Part shown: one piece after another, positions 8,789 to 16,660 of the stretch
Layout of the letters: each line of letters starts with the position of its first letter
Position numbering within the stretch: the first letter of the stretch is position 1
Notes under the pieces: generated by a model
The model's input: the letters and a program-made list of their open reading frames with translations, nothing else
Told to the model about the DNA's origin: nothing
Databases searched by the model: none
Assembly (NCBI GenBank): GCA_037130755.1
Contig: JBAXSI010000006.1
Location: 1-64,000, forward strand
From: UBA10649 sp037130755
GTDB lineage: Bacteria > Actinomycetota > Actinomycetes > S36-B12
DNA length: 64,000 nucleotides
Reading direction: 5' to 3'
Position numbers and translations under genes: made by a program

Positions 8789-9895
8789 ATGAGCCGGGAG
8801 TTCACCCCACCGTTGCGGGACGACCTGGTGGGGGTGCAGTCCTACGGCGCGCCACAGTTCGACGTGGCCGCGCGGCTCAACGTCAATGAGAACCCGTTCC
8901 CCGTCCCTGACGACCTCGCCATCGCGATGGGTGAGGCGGTACGCGTGGCTGCCGCGGGGATGAACCGGTATCCCGATCGCGACGCCGAACTTCTGCGCGA
9001 GTCGCTCGCCGACTACATCGAGCGCGAGTCGGGGGTGCGCGTACCGGCGACACAGGTGTGGGCTGCCAATGGCTCCAACGAGGTCATGCACCACCTGTTC
9101 TTGGCCTTCGGCGGACCGGGGCGCCTGGCGCTCACTTTCGACCCGACGTACTCGATGTATCCGGAGTACGCACGAGACACCTTCACCGCCTACGAGACGC
9201 TGCCGCGACGCGCCGACTTCACTGTCGAAGTCGACGACGCCGTGCGGGCCATTGCCCACAGGCGTCCGTCGCTGGTGCTGGTGACCTCGCCCAACAACCC
9301 CACCGGAACGGCCATGCCACTCGCCGACACCGAGCGAATCGCATCCGCAGCGCTCCACAGCGGCGCGATGCTGGTGGTCGACGAGGCGTACGCGGAATTC
9401 CGCCACCGGGGCACGCCGAGCGCTTGCGAGCTCCTTTCGCGATTCCCGAACCTCGTCGTCAGCCGGACGATGAGCAAGGCCTTCTCGATGGCCGGGGCAC
9501 GTCTCGGCTACGCGATCGTCGCCGACCCTGCCGTCGTCGAGACCCTGAAAGTGGTTCGACTGCCGTACCACTTGTCGGCGGTGACTCAGGCGGTCGCGAT
9601 CACCGCGCTCCAGCACGCCGACGTCCTGCAGGCGCAGGTCAACCTGCTGCGTCAGGAGCGCGACGCGCTCGCGAAGTGGCTCGCTACGCAGGGCTTCGCA
9701 GTCGCACCCAGTGAGGCCAACTTCATCCTGTTCGGGATGTTCGACGACCGTGAAGTGATCTGGCGCCGCCTGCTCGACCAGGGCGTCCTCATCAGGCAGA
9801 CCGGGCCAGCGGGGTGGCTGCGCGTGAGCATCGGCACTCCCGACGAGAACGATATGTTTAGGCGGGCGCTCGTCACGGCAGTCGCCGCGAGCTGA
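8789..9895 (+). CDS. hisC: Histidinol-phosphate aminotransferase
   Basis: PLP enzyme converting imidazole-acetol phosphate to histidinol phosphate. 368 aa. The N-terminal LNVNENPFPVP block, SPNNPTG, VVDEAYAEF and the PLP-binding Lys230 in SRTMSKAFSMAG are all present. ATG 8789 starts one base after the hisD stop, so translation is probably coupled. Some actinobacteria use hisC for aromatic amino acids as well; its position here argues for histidine. Confidence 0.96.
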   Translation: MSREFTPPLRDDLVGVQSYGAPQFDVAARLNVNENPFPVPDDLAIAMGEAVRVAAAGMNRYPDRDAELLRESLADYIERESGVRVPATQVWAANGSNEVMHHLFLAFGGPGRLALTFDPTYSMYPEYARDTFTAYETLPRRADFTVEVDDAVRAIAHRRPSLVLVTSPNNPTGTAMPLADTERIASAALHSGAMLVVDEAYAEFRHRGTPSACELLSRFPNLVVSRTMSKAFSMAGARLGYAIVADPAVVETLKVVRLPYHLSAVTQAVAITALQHADVLQAQVNLLRQERDALAKWLATQGFAVAPSEANFILFGMFDDREVIWRRLLDQGVLIRQTGPAGWLRVSIGTPDENDMFRRALVTAVAAS

Positions 9896-9909
9896 CGGAA
9901 GAGGAAGCC

Positions 9910-10506
9910 ATGGGGCGCACGGCGCGCATCGAACGCACGACCAAGGAGAGCAGCGTCCTCGTCGAGCTCGACCTCGACGGCACGGGCACAAGCACGGTCG
10001 ACACGGGTGTCGCGTTCTTCGACCACATGCTGGCCCAGCTCGCCAAGCACGGTGGCCTGGATCTGGTTGTTCGCACCAAAGGTGACCTGCATGTCGACGC
10101 ACACCACACCGTCGAGGACACGTCGCTCGCCCTCGGGCAGGCGATCAACGATGCGCTGGGCGATCGCGCAGGTCTACGGCGCTACGGCGACGCGCTCGTG
10201 CCGCTCGACGAGGCACTCGTGCAGTCGGCGGTCGATCTGTCGGGCCGGCCGTACCTCGTGCACGAGGAGCCCGAGCTCATCGAGCTGATCGGCAACTACG
10301 ACACCACGCTGACCCGGCACATCTGGGAGTCACTCGTCGCGACGTCGCAGATCACGCTGCACGTCCGAGTCATCTCAGGTCGCAACGCCCATCACGTCGT
10401 CGAGGCGCAGTTCAAGTCCGTCGCGCGCTCGCTGCGCGATGCCGTGGCGATCGATCCCCGCGTCGTCGGCGTGCCGTCGACGAAGGGCACGTTGACCGGC
10501 CAGTGA
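9910..10506 (+). CDS. hisB: Imidazoleglycerol-phosphate dehydratase
   Basis: Dehydrates imidazole glycerol phosphate. 198 aa, the monofunctional form without the histidinol-phosphatase domain of enterobacteria. Metal-binding repeats are visible as FFDHMLAQLAKH and DAHHTVEDTSLALG. A GGAAGAGGAAG ribosome-binding site lies just upstream of ATG 9910. The stop overlaps the hisH start. Confidence 0.97.
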   Translation: MGRTARIERTTKESSVLVELDLDGTGTSTVDTGVAFFDHMLAQLAKHGGLDLVVRTKGDLHVDAHHTVEDTSLALGQAINDALGDRAGLRRYGDALVPLDEALVQSAVDLSGRPYLVHEEPELIELIGNYDTTLTRHIWESLVATSQITLHVRVISGRNAHHVVEAQFKSVARSLRDAVAIDPRVVGVPSTKGTLTGQ

Positions 10507-11138
10507 TGTCGCCCTCAGTCGTCGTGCTCGACTACGGATCGGGCAATCTCCGATCTGCTCAGCGCGCCCTCGAGCGAGTCGGTGCCGACGTGACCGTGAC
10601 GAGTGACTTCGACGAGGCTCTGGCTGCGGACGGGCTCGTGGTGCCTGGTGTCGGAGCATTCGCGGCGTGCATGGCGGGCGTCAACGACGTGCGCGGCGGG
10701 ATGATCATCGACCGCCGGCTCGCCGGTGGTCGTCCGGTCCTCGGCATCTGCGTCGGCATGCAGGTCCTGTTCGACCAGGGGGTCGAGCACGGCATCACCA
10801 CCGCAGGACTCGGGGAGTGGCCCGGGATCGTCGAGGAGCTCCACGCGGACGTGCTGCCGCATATGGGCTGGAACACGGTGCGAGCGCCGGAGGACTCCGA
10901 ACTGTTTGCGGACGTGCGCGACGAGCGCTTCTACTTCGTCCACTCCTATGCCGTGACGCAGTGGTCCCTCGAGGGGGATGGGCGGATGTCGGATCCTCGC
11001 GTGACCTGGACCAATCACGGTCAGGACTTCGTGGCCGCAGTGGAGAACGGCCCGCTGTGCGCGACGCAGTTCCACCCTGAGAAGTCTGGGGATGCGGGTG
11101 CCGCGCTGCTGCGTACCTGGGTCCGCTCGCTCGGCTGA
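10506..11138 (+). CDS. hisH: Imidazole glycerol phosphate synthase, glutaminase subunit
   Basis: Class I glutamine amidotransferase that feeds ammonia to HisF. 210 aa. Nucleophile Cys82 in GICVGMQ, and His190/Glu192 in QFHPEKSG complete the triad. ATG 10506 gives a one-base TGATG overlap with hisB; GTG 10503 is an equally possible start three bases earlier. Only hisA lies between it and its partner hisF. Confidence 0.96.
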   Translation: MSPSVVVLDYGSGNLRSAQRALERVGADVTVTSDFDEALAADGLVVPGVGAFAACMAGVNDVRGGMIIDRRLAGGRPVLGICVGMQVLFDQGVEHGITTAGLGEWPGIVEELHADVLPHMGWNTVRAPEDSELFADVRDERFYFVHSYAVTQWSLEGDGRMSDPRVTWTNHGQDFVAAVENGPLCATQFHPEKSGDAGAALLRTWVRSLG

Positions 11139-11155
11139 CGCCCCGCGGCAATGGA

Positions 11156-11161
11156 TAGGGT
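11156..11161 (+). promoter_or_regulatory. -10 hexamer TAGGGT for leaderless hisA
   Basis: TAGGGT ends 6 nt before GTG 11168. The 29-nt gap between hisH and hisA contains no Shine-Dalgarno. This suggests a second transcription start inside the his cluster for hisA-hisF. CTGACG at 11135-11140 may be a poorly spaced -35 (15 nt). Confidence 0.5.
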
Positions 11162-11167
11162 TCGGGG

Positions 11168-11950
11168 GTGAACAGGCCCCAACCCCGCATGCTCCAGCTC
11201 CTTCCCGCCGTCGACGTCGCCGACGGCCAGGCCGTACGCCTGGTGCAGGGCAAGGCCGGCAGTGAGACCCACTACGGCTCGCCCATCACGGCAGCCCAGT
11301 CCTGGGTCAACCAGGGCGCCGAGTGGATCCACCTCGTTGACCTGGACGCCGCGTTCGGGCGAGGGAGCAACGCGCCGCTGCTCGCCGAGGTGGTCCGAGA
11401 GGTCCGCGGCTCGGTGAAGGTCGAGCTGTCCGGTGGCATCCGCGACGACGAGTCCCTCAAGCGGGCCCTCGCGACCGGGTGCGAGCGTGTCAACCTCGGC
11501 ACCGCCGCGCTCGAGGACCCGGAGTGGACGGAGGAGGCGATCAAGGAGCACGGCGATCGCATCGCCGTCGGACTCGACGTGCGCGGCCACACCCTCGCTG
11601 CCCGTGGCTGGACCACGGAGGGCGGCGACCTGTGGGAGACCCTCGGCCGCCTGGATGCGGCCGGGTGCGCCCGCTACGTGGTCACTGACGTGGCCAAGGA
11701 CGGCACCATGCACGGCCCGAACTTCCACCTGCTCAAGCAGGTGTGCGAGGCGACCCACCGCCCGATCATCGCGTCCGGGGGCATCGCGAAGCTCGAGGAC
11801 CTGCACAAGCTCGCCGACATGGTCCAGCACGGAATCGAGGGCGCCATCATCGGCCGCGCGCTGTATGACGGCGCCTTCTCGCTGTCTGAGGCCATCGTCG
11901 CGGTCGAGGCACGGTACGACCCCTACGAGTGGGGACCTGCGCGTCCGTGA
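11168..11950 (+). CDS. priA: Phosphoribosyl isomerase A (HisA/PriA, probably also TrpF)
   Basis: (beta-alpha)8 isomerase for ProFAR in histidine synthesis. 260 aa, with LLPAVDVADGQAVRLVQG at the N-terminus and VTDVAKDGTMHGPN. The loop residues LAARGWTTEGGDLW carry the Arg and Trp that in Mycobacterium and Streptomyces PriA allow dual HisA/TrpF activity. No trpF is seen in the trp cluster 3-11 kb downstream, consistent with PriA covering the tryptophan step (known for actinobacteria; inferred here). GTG start set by the -10 box. The gene symbol avoids confusion only by product: a separate primosomal PriA is also encoded in this window. Confidence 0.93.
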   Translation: MNRPQPRMLQLLPAVDVADGQAVRLVQGKAGSETHYGSPITAAQSWVNQGAEWIHLVDLDAAFGRGSNAPLLAEVVREVRGSVKVELSGGIRDDESLKRALATGCERVNLGTAALEDPEWTEEAIKEHGDRIAVGLDVRGHTLAARGWTTEGGDLWETLGRLDAAGCARYVVTDVAKDGTMHGPNFHLLKQVCEATHRPIIASGGIAKLEDLHKLADMVQHGIEGAIIGRALYDGAFSLSEAIVAVEARYDPYEWGPARP

Positions 11951-12717
11951 CCCTCTCCATCCGCGTGATCCCGTGCCTTGACGTCGACAACGGGCGCGTC
12001 GTCAAGGGCGTCAACTTCGTCGACCTGCGCGACGCCGGCGACCCGGTCGAGCTCGCTCGCGCCTACGACGCCGCCGGCGCCGACGAGCTGGTCTTCCTCG
12101 ACATCACCGCTTCTAGCTCGGCACGCGAGACCACCTACGACGTCGTTCGGCGCACCGCCGAAACCGTGTTCATCCCGCTCACTGTCGGCGGTGGTGTGCG
12201 CGAGCCCGAGGATTTCAACCTGCTGCTGCGCGCTGGCGCAGACAAGGTGAGCCTGAACACCGCGGCGATCACCAACCCGACGTTGCTCAGCGAGGCGGCC
12301 GAGCGCTTCGGCGCGCAGTGCGTGGTCCTGAGCGTCGATGCCCGCCGTTGCCCGGAAGGTGTCGTGACCGACAGCGGTTTCGAGGTCACCACGCACGGCG
12401 GCCGACGAAGCACGGGCATCGACGCTGTCGCCTGGGCCGCCGAGGGAGCCCGCCGCGGTGCCGGCGAGATCCTGCTCAACTCGATGGACGCCGATGGCAC
12501 CGAGGCCGGCTACGACCTCGAGCTCATCGAACTGGTCCGCGGTGCGGTGTCGGTTCCCATCATCGCCAGTGGTGGCGCCGGGCGCCTGGACCATTTCGCC
12601 CCCGCGGTCAAGGCGGGTGCTGATGCCGTGCTCGCGGCCAGCGTCTTCCACTTCGGTGCGCTGCGGATCGGCGACGTGAAGGACTCCCTGCGGTCGGCCG
12701 GGCTGCCTGTCCGCTGA
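11947..12717 (+). CDS. hisF: Imidazole glycerol phosphate synthase, cyclase subunit
   Basis: Cyclase partner of HisH, producing imidazole glycerol phosphate and AICAR. 256 aa. Catalytic Asp residues are in IPCLDVDNGRVVKG and LNSMDADGTEAG. GTG 11947 overlaps the hisA stop by four bases (GTGA), so the two are translationally coupled. A hairpin begins at the stop codon. Confidence 0.97.
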   Translation: MTLSIRVIPCLDVDNGRVVKGVNFVDLRDAGDPVELARAYDAAGADELVFLDITASSSARETTYDVVRRTAETVFIPLTVGGGVREPEDFNLLLRAGADKVSLNTAAITNPTLLSEAAERFGAQCVVLSVDARRCPEGVVTDSGFEVTTHGGRRSTGIDAVAWAAEGARRGAGEILLNSMDADGTEAGYDLELIELVRGAVSVPIIASGGAGRLDHFAPAVKAGADAVLAASVFHFGALRIGDVKDSLRSAGLPVR

Positions 12718-12743
12718 TCCGGGGGTTTCCCTGATTCCCGGAT
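12717..12743 (+). terminator. Hairpin at the end of hisF
   Basis: A perfect 7-bp stem ATCCGGG (12717-12723) / CCCGGAT (12737-12743) with a 13-nt loop begins at the last base of the hisF stop. There is no U-run, as is usual for actinobacterial terminator-like hairpins. It separates hisA-F from the lipoprotein gene. Confidence 0.5.
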
Positions 12744-12829
12744 GCCGGTCCTCGGAACACCCTTGAGGCGACGAACAGGTCGCTGAGCCTGACCCCCAGA
12801 CCCACCGGCCTGCCCATGAGGAGGTCGTG

Positions 12830-13708
12830 ATGAGAGTCCTCGGTATTTCTCAGCCCCGATTCGGATCGGCGTGGAAGGCCATTCCAGTGCTGGCCTTGGC
12901 TGCTGCTGTCGCCTCCTGCGGTGGCGGGGCCGCCACGTCGACCGCAGCGAAGCCCGCTCAGCCTGCGCCATCGACATCGGCGGCCGGTGTCACGGTTTAC
13001 GACCAGACGTACGCGTTCGACCCCTCGGCCAACACCCCCGATGCGTCCGCGCAGTACGAGATCGTCACTCCCACCGGCCGGCACGTGTACGTCGACGTCG
13101 TGCAGTGGGGCTTCGAGAACCGCAAGCCCACGAAGGACGACATCCTGCTCGTAACGCATGGTCATCCCGATCACATGGGAACGGGCGTCGTCGAGGGCTT
13201 CCCCGGCAAGACCGTCGTCTTGAAGGCAGAGTCGATCGACCTCCCCGATGTGAAGATCACCGGCGTCGCGTCGACGCACACCTTCGGGAGCACGCCCGCT
13301 GATGCCGACAACATGGTCTTCGTCATCGACACCGGTGGCGTTCGCATCGCGCACTTCGGAGACATCGGCCAGTCGGAGCTGACCGCTGAGCAGAAGAGGG
13401 CCATCGGCACGCCGGACATCATGTACTCACAGCTCGAGAACGAGTACTCCATGATGGGTCCCGCAAACACCGTGGGACTTGACCTGGTGAAGTCGCTCCA
13501 GCCGCGGATCTTCGTGCCCACGCACATCTGGGGGGATCCGGCGATGGCCAAGGCGGCGGCCGAGGCCTACCCAGCGCCAGTGCAGGCAGCCGCGCGCACG
13601 ATGCACGTGGATCCGGGCGCGCTACCGGCGACGACAACGGTTCTCTTCTCCGGACTCAACGCGGATCTGTACGCCAAGGACCTCGGGTTGGCTAAGGCTC
13701 CGTGGTGA
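12830..13708 (+). CDS. Metallo-beta-lactamase-fold lipoprotein (UlaG-like)
   Basis: 292 aa. The N-terminus is a lipoprotein signal: charged start, hydrophobic core, lipobox VASC (Cys at about residue 27), then a Ser/Thr/Pro/Ala linker. The mature part has the MBL zinc motif THGHPDHMG, followed by further candidate ligands in HFGDIG and PTHIWGD. This resembles UlaG/lactamase_B_3 hydrolases, normally cytoplasmic, so a membrane-anchored exported form is notable. The reaction is unknown. It has a strong ribosome-binding site GAGGAGG (12818-12824), unlike neighbouring leaderless genes; GTG 12827 is an alternative start. It interrupts the his cluster and is bracketed by two hairpins, so it is probably its own transcription unit. 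Confidence 0.85.
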   Translation: MRVLGISQPRFGSAWKAIPVLALAAAVASCGGGAATSTAAKPAQPAPSTSAAGVTVYDQTYAFDPSANTPDASAQYEIVTPTGRHVYVDVVQWGFENRKPTKDDILLVTHGHPDHMGTGVVEGFPGKTVVLKAESIDLPDVKITGVASTHTFGSTPADADNMVFVIDTGGVRIAHFGDIGQSELTAEQKRAIGTPDIMYSQLENEYSMMGPANTVGLDLVKSLQPRIFVPTHIWGDPAMAKAAAEAYPAPVQAAARTMHVDPGALPATTTVLFSGLNADLYAKDLGLAKAPW

Positions 13709-13717
13709 GCGGGTGAA

Positions 13718-13747
13718 GGGGGCGCACGTCAGGACGAGTGCGCCCCC
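13718..13747 (+). terminator. Strong 10-bp terminator-like hairpin
   Basis: GGGGGCGCAC (13718-13727) pairs perfectly with GTGCGCCCCC (13738-13747) around a 10-nt loop. It lies just downstream of the lipoprotein gene and 36 nt before hisI. It is the most stable hairpin I noticed in the window; it lacks a U-tract. Confidence 0.75.
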
Positions 13748-13771
13748 TCCGCCGACCGGTTGAGGCCCCGG

Positions 13772-13777
13772 CACAAT
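13772..13777 (+). promoter_or_regulatory. -10-like hexamer CACAAT for leaderless hisI
   Basis: CACAAT ends 6 nt before ATG 13784. It matches the NANNNT pattern seen before other starts here. It would be the promoter of the hisI-trpE unit after the strong hairpin. Confidence 0.4.
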
Positions 13778-13783
13778 GAGGCC

Positions 13784-14146
13784 ATGCAATCGGACGCCAT
13801 CGCCGCCTTCGTCGCGCGCACGCACTTCTCCCCGGACGGACTCGTCCCGGCGATCGCGCAGCAATGGGACACCCGCGAGGTCCTGATGATGGCGTGGATG
13901 ACCCCTGACACGTTGAGCGAGACCCTCGAGACGGGACGCGGCGTGTACTTCAGCCGCAGCCGAGGCGAGCGGTGGGTCAAGGGCGGGACATCCGGCCACA
14001 CCCAGCGCGTGCGAGAGGTTCGGCTGGACTGCGACGGCGACACCGTGCTGCTTCTTGTCGACCAGGTCGGCGGCGCGTGCCACACGGGCGACCGCACGTG
14101 CTTCGACGCCGACGTCGTCATCATCGATGGCGGGGCCAACGCATGA
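13784..14146 (+). CDS. hisI: Phosphoribosyl-AMP cyclohydrolase
   Basis: Opens the purine ring of PR-AMP in histidine synthesis. 120 aa, the monofunctional form (the pyrophosphohydrolase HisE is separate at 59.4 kb). Metal-binding features DCDGD and ACHTGDRTCF are present, as is the SRGERWVKGGTSGHTQ substrate region. ATG 13784 follows a -10 box; an in-frame GTG at 13760 is less likely. The stop overlaps trpE by four bases (ATGA), joining the last his gene of this cluster to the first trp gene. Confidence 0.95.
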   Translation: MQSDAIAAFVARTHFSPDGLVPAIAQQWDTREVLMMAWMTPDTLSETLETGRGVYFSRSRGERWVKGGTSGHTQRVREVRLDCDGDTVLLLVDQVGGACHTGDRTCFDADVVIIDGGANA

Positions 14147-15708
14147 CCGACTTCACCGGCTCGTCGACTCCGAGCCTGGCCGACTTCCGGGGGCTCGCCA
14201 AGGATCGCCGCGTCATCCCGGTCGTGCGCCGACTACTGGCGGACGGCGTCACGGCCGTCGGACTGTTCCAGGCGCTCTGCCAGGACAGGGCGGGCACCTT
14301 CCTCCTGGAGTCCGCCGAGCAGGGGCGCAACTGGTCGCGGTACTCCTTCATCGGCGTCCGATGCGCGGCCATGCTGACCCAGCGGGACGGTGCTGCCGTG
14401 TGGCTGGGTCGTGCGCCTCGTGGAGTGCCGGACGGCGCGAGTGCCGTCGAGGCCCTGCGCGACACCGTCGAACTCCTGCGGACCACGCCGCTGCCTGGCC
14501 TGCCGCCCCTGACCGGGGGACTGGTCGGCTACCTGACCTACGACGCGGTCAGGGCCTGGGAGCGGGTCCCTGACGTGAACCCCGACGAGCTCGGCATACC
14601 TGAGTTGGGGTTCCTTCTCGCCACGGACCTCGCGGTGGTCGACCACGCCGACGGTTCCATCCTGTTGATCGCCAACGCGATCAACTACGACGCTACCGAC
14701 GAGCGAGTGGACGAGGCGTGGGCTGACGCGGTGTCCCGCCTTGACCGGATGCAGGCCGAACTCGCTGCGTCGCAGCCCTTGGGAGTCTCGTCGTACGACG
14801 CAGGGGCCGAGATCACTGTCTCGTACTCGACGCCGAAGGACGAGTACCTCGAGCAGGTCGAGCGCGCCAAGGAGTACATCCGCGCGGGCGACGCCTTCCA
14901 GATCGTGCTGTCGCAGCGCTTCTCCGCACCGTGCGAGGCGTCGGAACTGGACGTGTACCGCATCCTTCGCGCGTCCAACCCCAGCCCGTACATGTACCTG
15001 ATCCGGGTGCCGCAGGACGACCACGGCCGGGCGGACCATGTGGCGGGCCAACTGTCGGAGACAACCGCGTTCGCGATCGTCGGCTCGTCGCCGGAGGCGC
15101 TCGTCACGGTCACCAACGACCATTGCGTGCTGCATCCCATCGCCGGCACGCGGCCGCGCGGCAAGTCCGCCGAGGAGGACGCCGCTCTCGCGGACGAGTT
15201 GAGCAAGGACCTCAAGGAGCGCGCCGAGCACGTGATGCTCGTCGACCTGGGCCGCAACGACCTGGGCAGGGTCTGCTCGGCGGGCAGCGTCACGGTGGTG
15301 GACTTCATGAGCGTTGAGCGGTACTCGCACGTCATGCACCTCGTCTCGACCGTCACGGGCGACCTCGCAGCCGGCCGGACCGCCTACGACGTCCTTGCCG
15401 CTACGTTCCCTGCTGGCACGCTGTCGGGCGCACCGAAGCCGAGGGCGATGGCGATCATCGACGAACTGGAACCCCTGCGCCGCGGCCTGTACGGCGGCTG
15501 TGTCGGCTACTTCGACTTCGCCGGCAATCTCGATGCCGCGATCGCGATCCGAACCGCGCTGATCAAGGACGGCACGGCCTACGTGCAGGCCGGTGGCGGC
15601 CTGGTGGCGGACTCGGTGCCCGAGGCCGAGTACCAGGAGTGCGTCAACAAGGCCGCTGCGGTCCTGCGCGCTGTCGCGGCCGCGCAGACCCTCAACTCCG
15701 CGGGATAG
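14143..15708 (+). CDS. trpE: Anthranilate synthase component I
   Basis: Makes anthranilate from chorismate with ammonia supplied by a TrpG subunit, which is not in this window. 521 aa. The LLES tryptophan-feedback motif is at residues 54-57, and the chorismate-binding half shows GTRPRGKS, LVDLGRNDLG and AGTLSGAPK. ATG 14143 overlaps hisI (ATGA), so trpE is probably translated from the hisI transcript. No trp leader peptide, attenuator or T-box was seen ahead of it. Confidence 0.96.
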   Translation: MTDFTGSSTPSLADFRGLAKDRRVIPVVRRLLADGVTAVGLFQALCQDRAGTFLLESAEQGRNWSRYSFIGVRCAAMLTQRDGAAVWLGRAPRGVPDGASAVEALRDTVELLRTTPLPGLPPLTGGLVGYLTYDAVRAWERVPDVNPDELGIPELGFLLATDLAVVDHADGSILLIANAINYDATDERVDEAWADAVSRLDRMQAELAASQPLGVSSYDAGAEITVSYSTPKDEYLEQVERAKEYIRAGDAFQIVLSQRFSAPCEASELDVYRILRASNPSPYMYLIRVPQDDHGRADHVAGQLSETTAFAIVGSSPEALVTVTNDHCVLHPIAGTRPRGKSAEEDAALADELSKDLKERAEHVMLVDLGRNDLGRVCSAGSVTVVDFMSVERYSHVMHLVSTVTGDLAAGRTAYDVLAATFPAGTLSGAPKPRAMAIIDELEPLRRGLYGGCVGYFDFAGNLDAAIAIRTALIKDGTAYVQAGGGLVADSVPEAEYQECVNKAAAVLRAVAAAQTLNSAG

Positions 15709-15720
15709 GCCCGGACAGCC

Positions 15721-16323
15721 GTGGCCACCACCCCCGCACCCGCACATCACTCGTCCGCGCGTCGTGCGTACGGGAGCGCGCTTGCGCTCCTCGCTGGTGG
15801 CGGTCTGCTCCTGCTGGTCGGCTACTCGATGAGGTGGGCGAGCGTGGATGTGCCGCTCCTTACCGGATCCGACGACGCCGTCCGCACCGTGGACTTCTCC
15901 GGCATGGACCTCCTCCCCGCCGCGGCCGTGTCCGGCTGGGTCGCGCTGGCCGCCACGGCGGGTGTCCTCGCGACCCGGTCCTGGGGTCGCACCGTCGTGG
16001 CGGTGCTTGCCCTGTTGGCCGGGACGGCTGGGCTGGCGGGGGCCGTGTGGTTCGCCGTGGCCCGGTCGGGGCTGGTCGACTCGGCCGTGCATGCCCTCGT
16101 GAATGCGGGCGATGCGGCAGCCTCGCAGCCCGGGCTGGGCTGGCTGGTCGCGGCGAGCGGGGGCGTCCTGGTGCTTGTGGCTTCGGTCTGGACGGTCGTG
16201 GCCGGGTCGACCTGGCCAGCCATGGGTGCCCGGTATGAGAGGACGGCAGCCGACCGGCCGGCGATCAGCACGTGGGACGCGCAGGACTTGGGGCAGGATC
16301 CGACCGACGATCTGGTTGAATGA
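15721..16323 (+). CDS. Trp-region conserved membrane protein (TIGR02234-like)
   Basis: 200 aa with about four membrane helices, at about residues 19-37, 62-82, 88-112 and 138-160. It matches the conserved membrane protein found directly after trpE in many actinobacteria. The C-terminus is a charged cytoplasmic tail (about residues 165-200). GTG 15721 lies 12 nt after the trpE stop. Function is unknown; a role in tryptophan transport or regulation is only suggested by conserved position. Confidence 0.8.
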   Translation: MATTPAPAHHSSARRAYGSALALLAGGGLLLLVGYSMRWASVDVPLLTGSDDAVRTVDFSGMDLLPAAAVSGWVALAATAGVLATRSWGRTVVAVLALLAGTAGLAGAVWFAVARSGLVDSAVHALVNAGDAAASQPGLGWLVAASGGVLVLVASVWTVVAGSTWPAMGARYERTAADRPAISTWDAQDLGQDPTDDLVE

Positions 16324-16550
16324 CGCCCATGTCTCAGCAGCAGACCGCCCCAGTGCAGCACGAGGACCACGGCTCGACCCCGGCCGCCTGGACGGCCGTG
16401 ACGATCATCATGATCGCGTTCCTCGTCGGTACCCTCGGCATCATCTTGGGCAGTTGGCCGATGTTCTGGGTCGGCGTCGCCCTCGTCGCCGTAGGTGCCA
16501 TTGCCGGCAAGGTGCTCAGCATGATGGGCATGGGCAAGAAGGCCCACTAG
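16320..16550 (+). CDS. Small HGxTPAAW-motif membrane protein (DUF6704-like)
   Basis: 76 aa, ATGA overlap with the previous gene. A short His/Glu/Gln-rich N-terminus leads into the HGSTPAAWTAV motif, then two membrane helices (about residues 25-45 and 48-66) and a Lys-rich end. The same two small membrane genes follow trpE in many actinobacteria. A second Met codon three codons in is an alternative start. Function unknown. Confidence 0.8.
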   Translation: MTPMSQQQTAPVQHEDHGSTPAAWTAVTIIMIAFLVGTLGIILGSWPMFWVGVALVAVGAIAGKVLSMMGMGKKAH

Positions 16551-16648
16551 TGCTGGCCGGCTGCCCCCGTCGGCGGCCTTAACAGGGAATTGACACAAAC
16601 CTGATGGTGCGCAGACCAGTAGTGGATGGTCGCGCCCGAAACGTCTGT

Positions 16649-16654
16649 CAGGCT
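16649..16654 (+). promoter_or_regulatory. -10-like hexamer CAGGCT for leaderless response regulator
   Basis: CAGGCT ends 6 nt before GTG 16661. The 110-nt gap upstream also contains a perfect TTGACA (16590-16595) with no clean -10 at 17 nt, so a second start further upstream is possible. Confidence 0.4.
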
Positions 16655-16660
16655 TGACCC

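Noticed and set aside
14100..14160. trp attenuator or leader peptide before trpE
   Set aside because: hisI coding sequence runs into trpE with a 4-nt overlap, leaving no room, and no Trp-codon run or alternative stem-loops were seen.
14233..16092. Long antisense frame over trpE and the next gene
   Set aside because: It is a shadow of trpE with biased Arg/Gly/His composition and matches no family I recognise.
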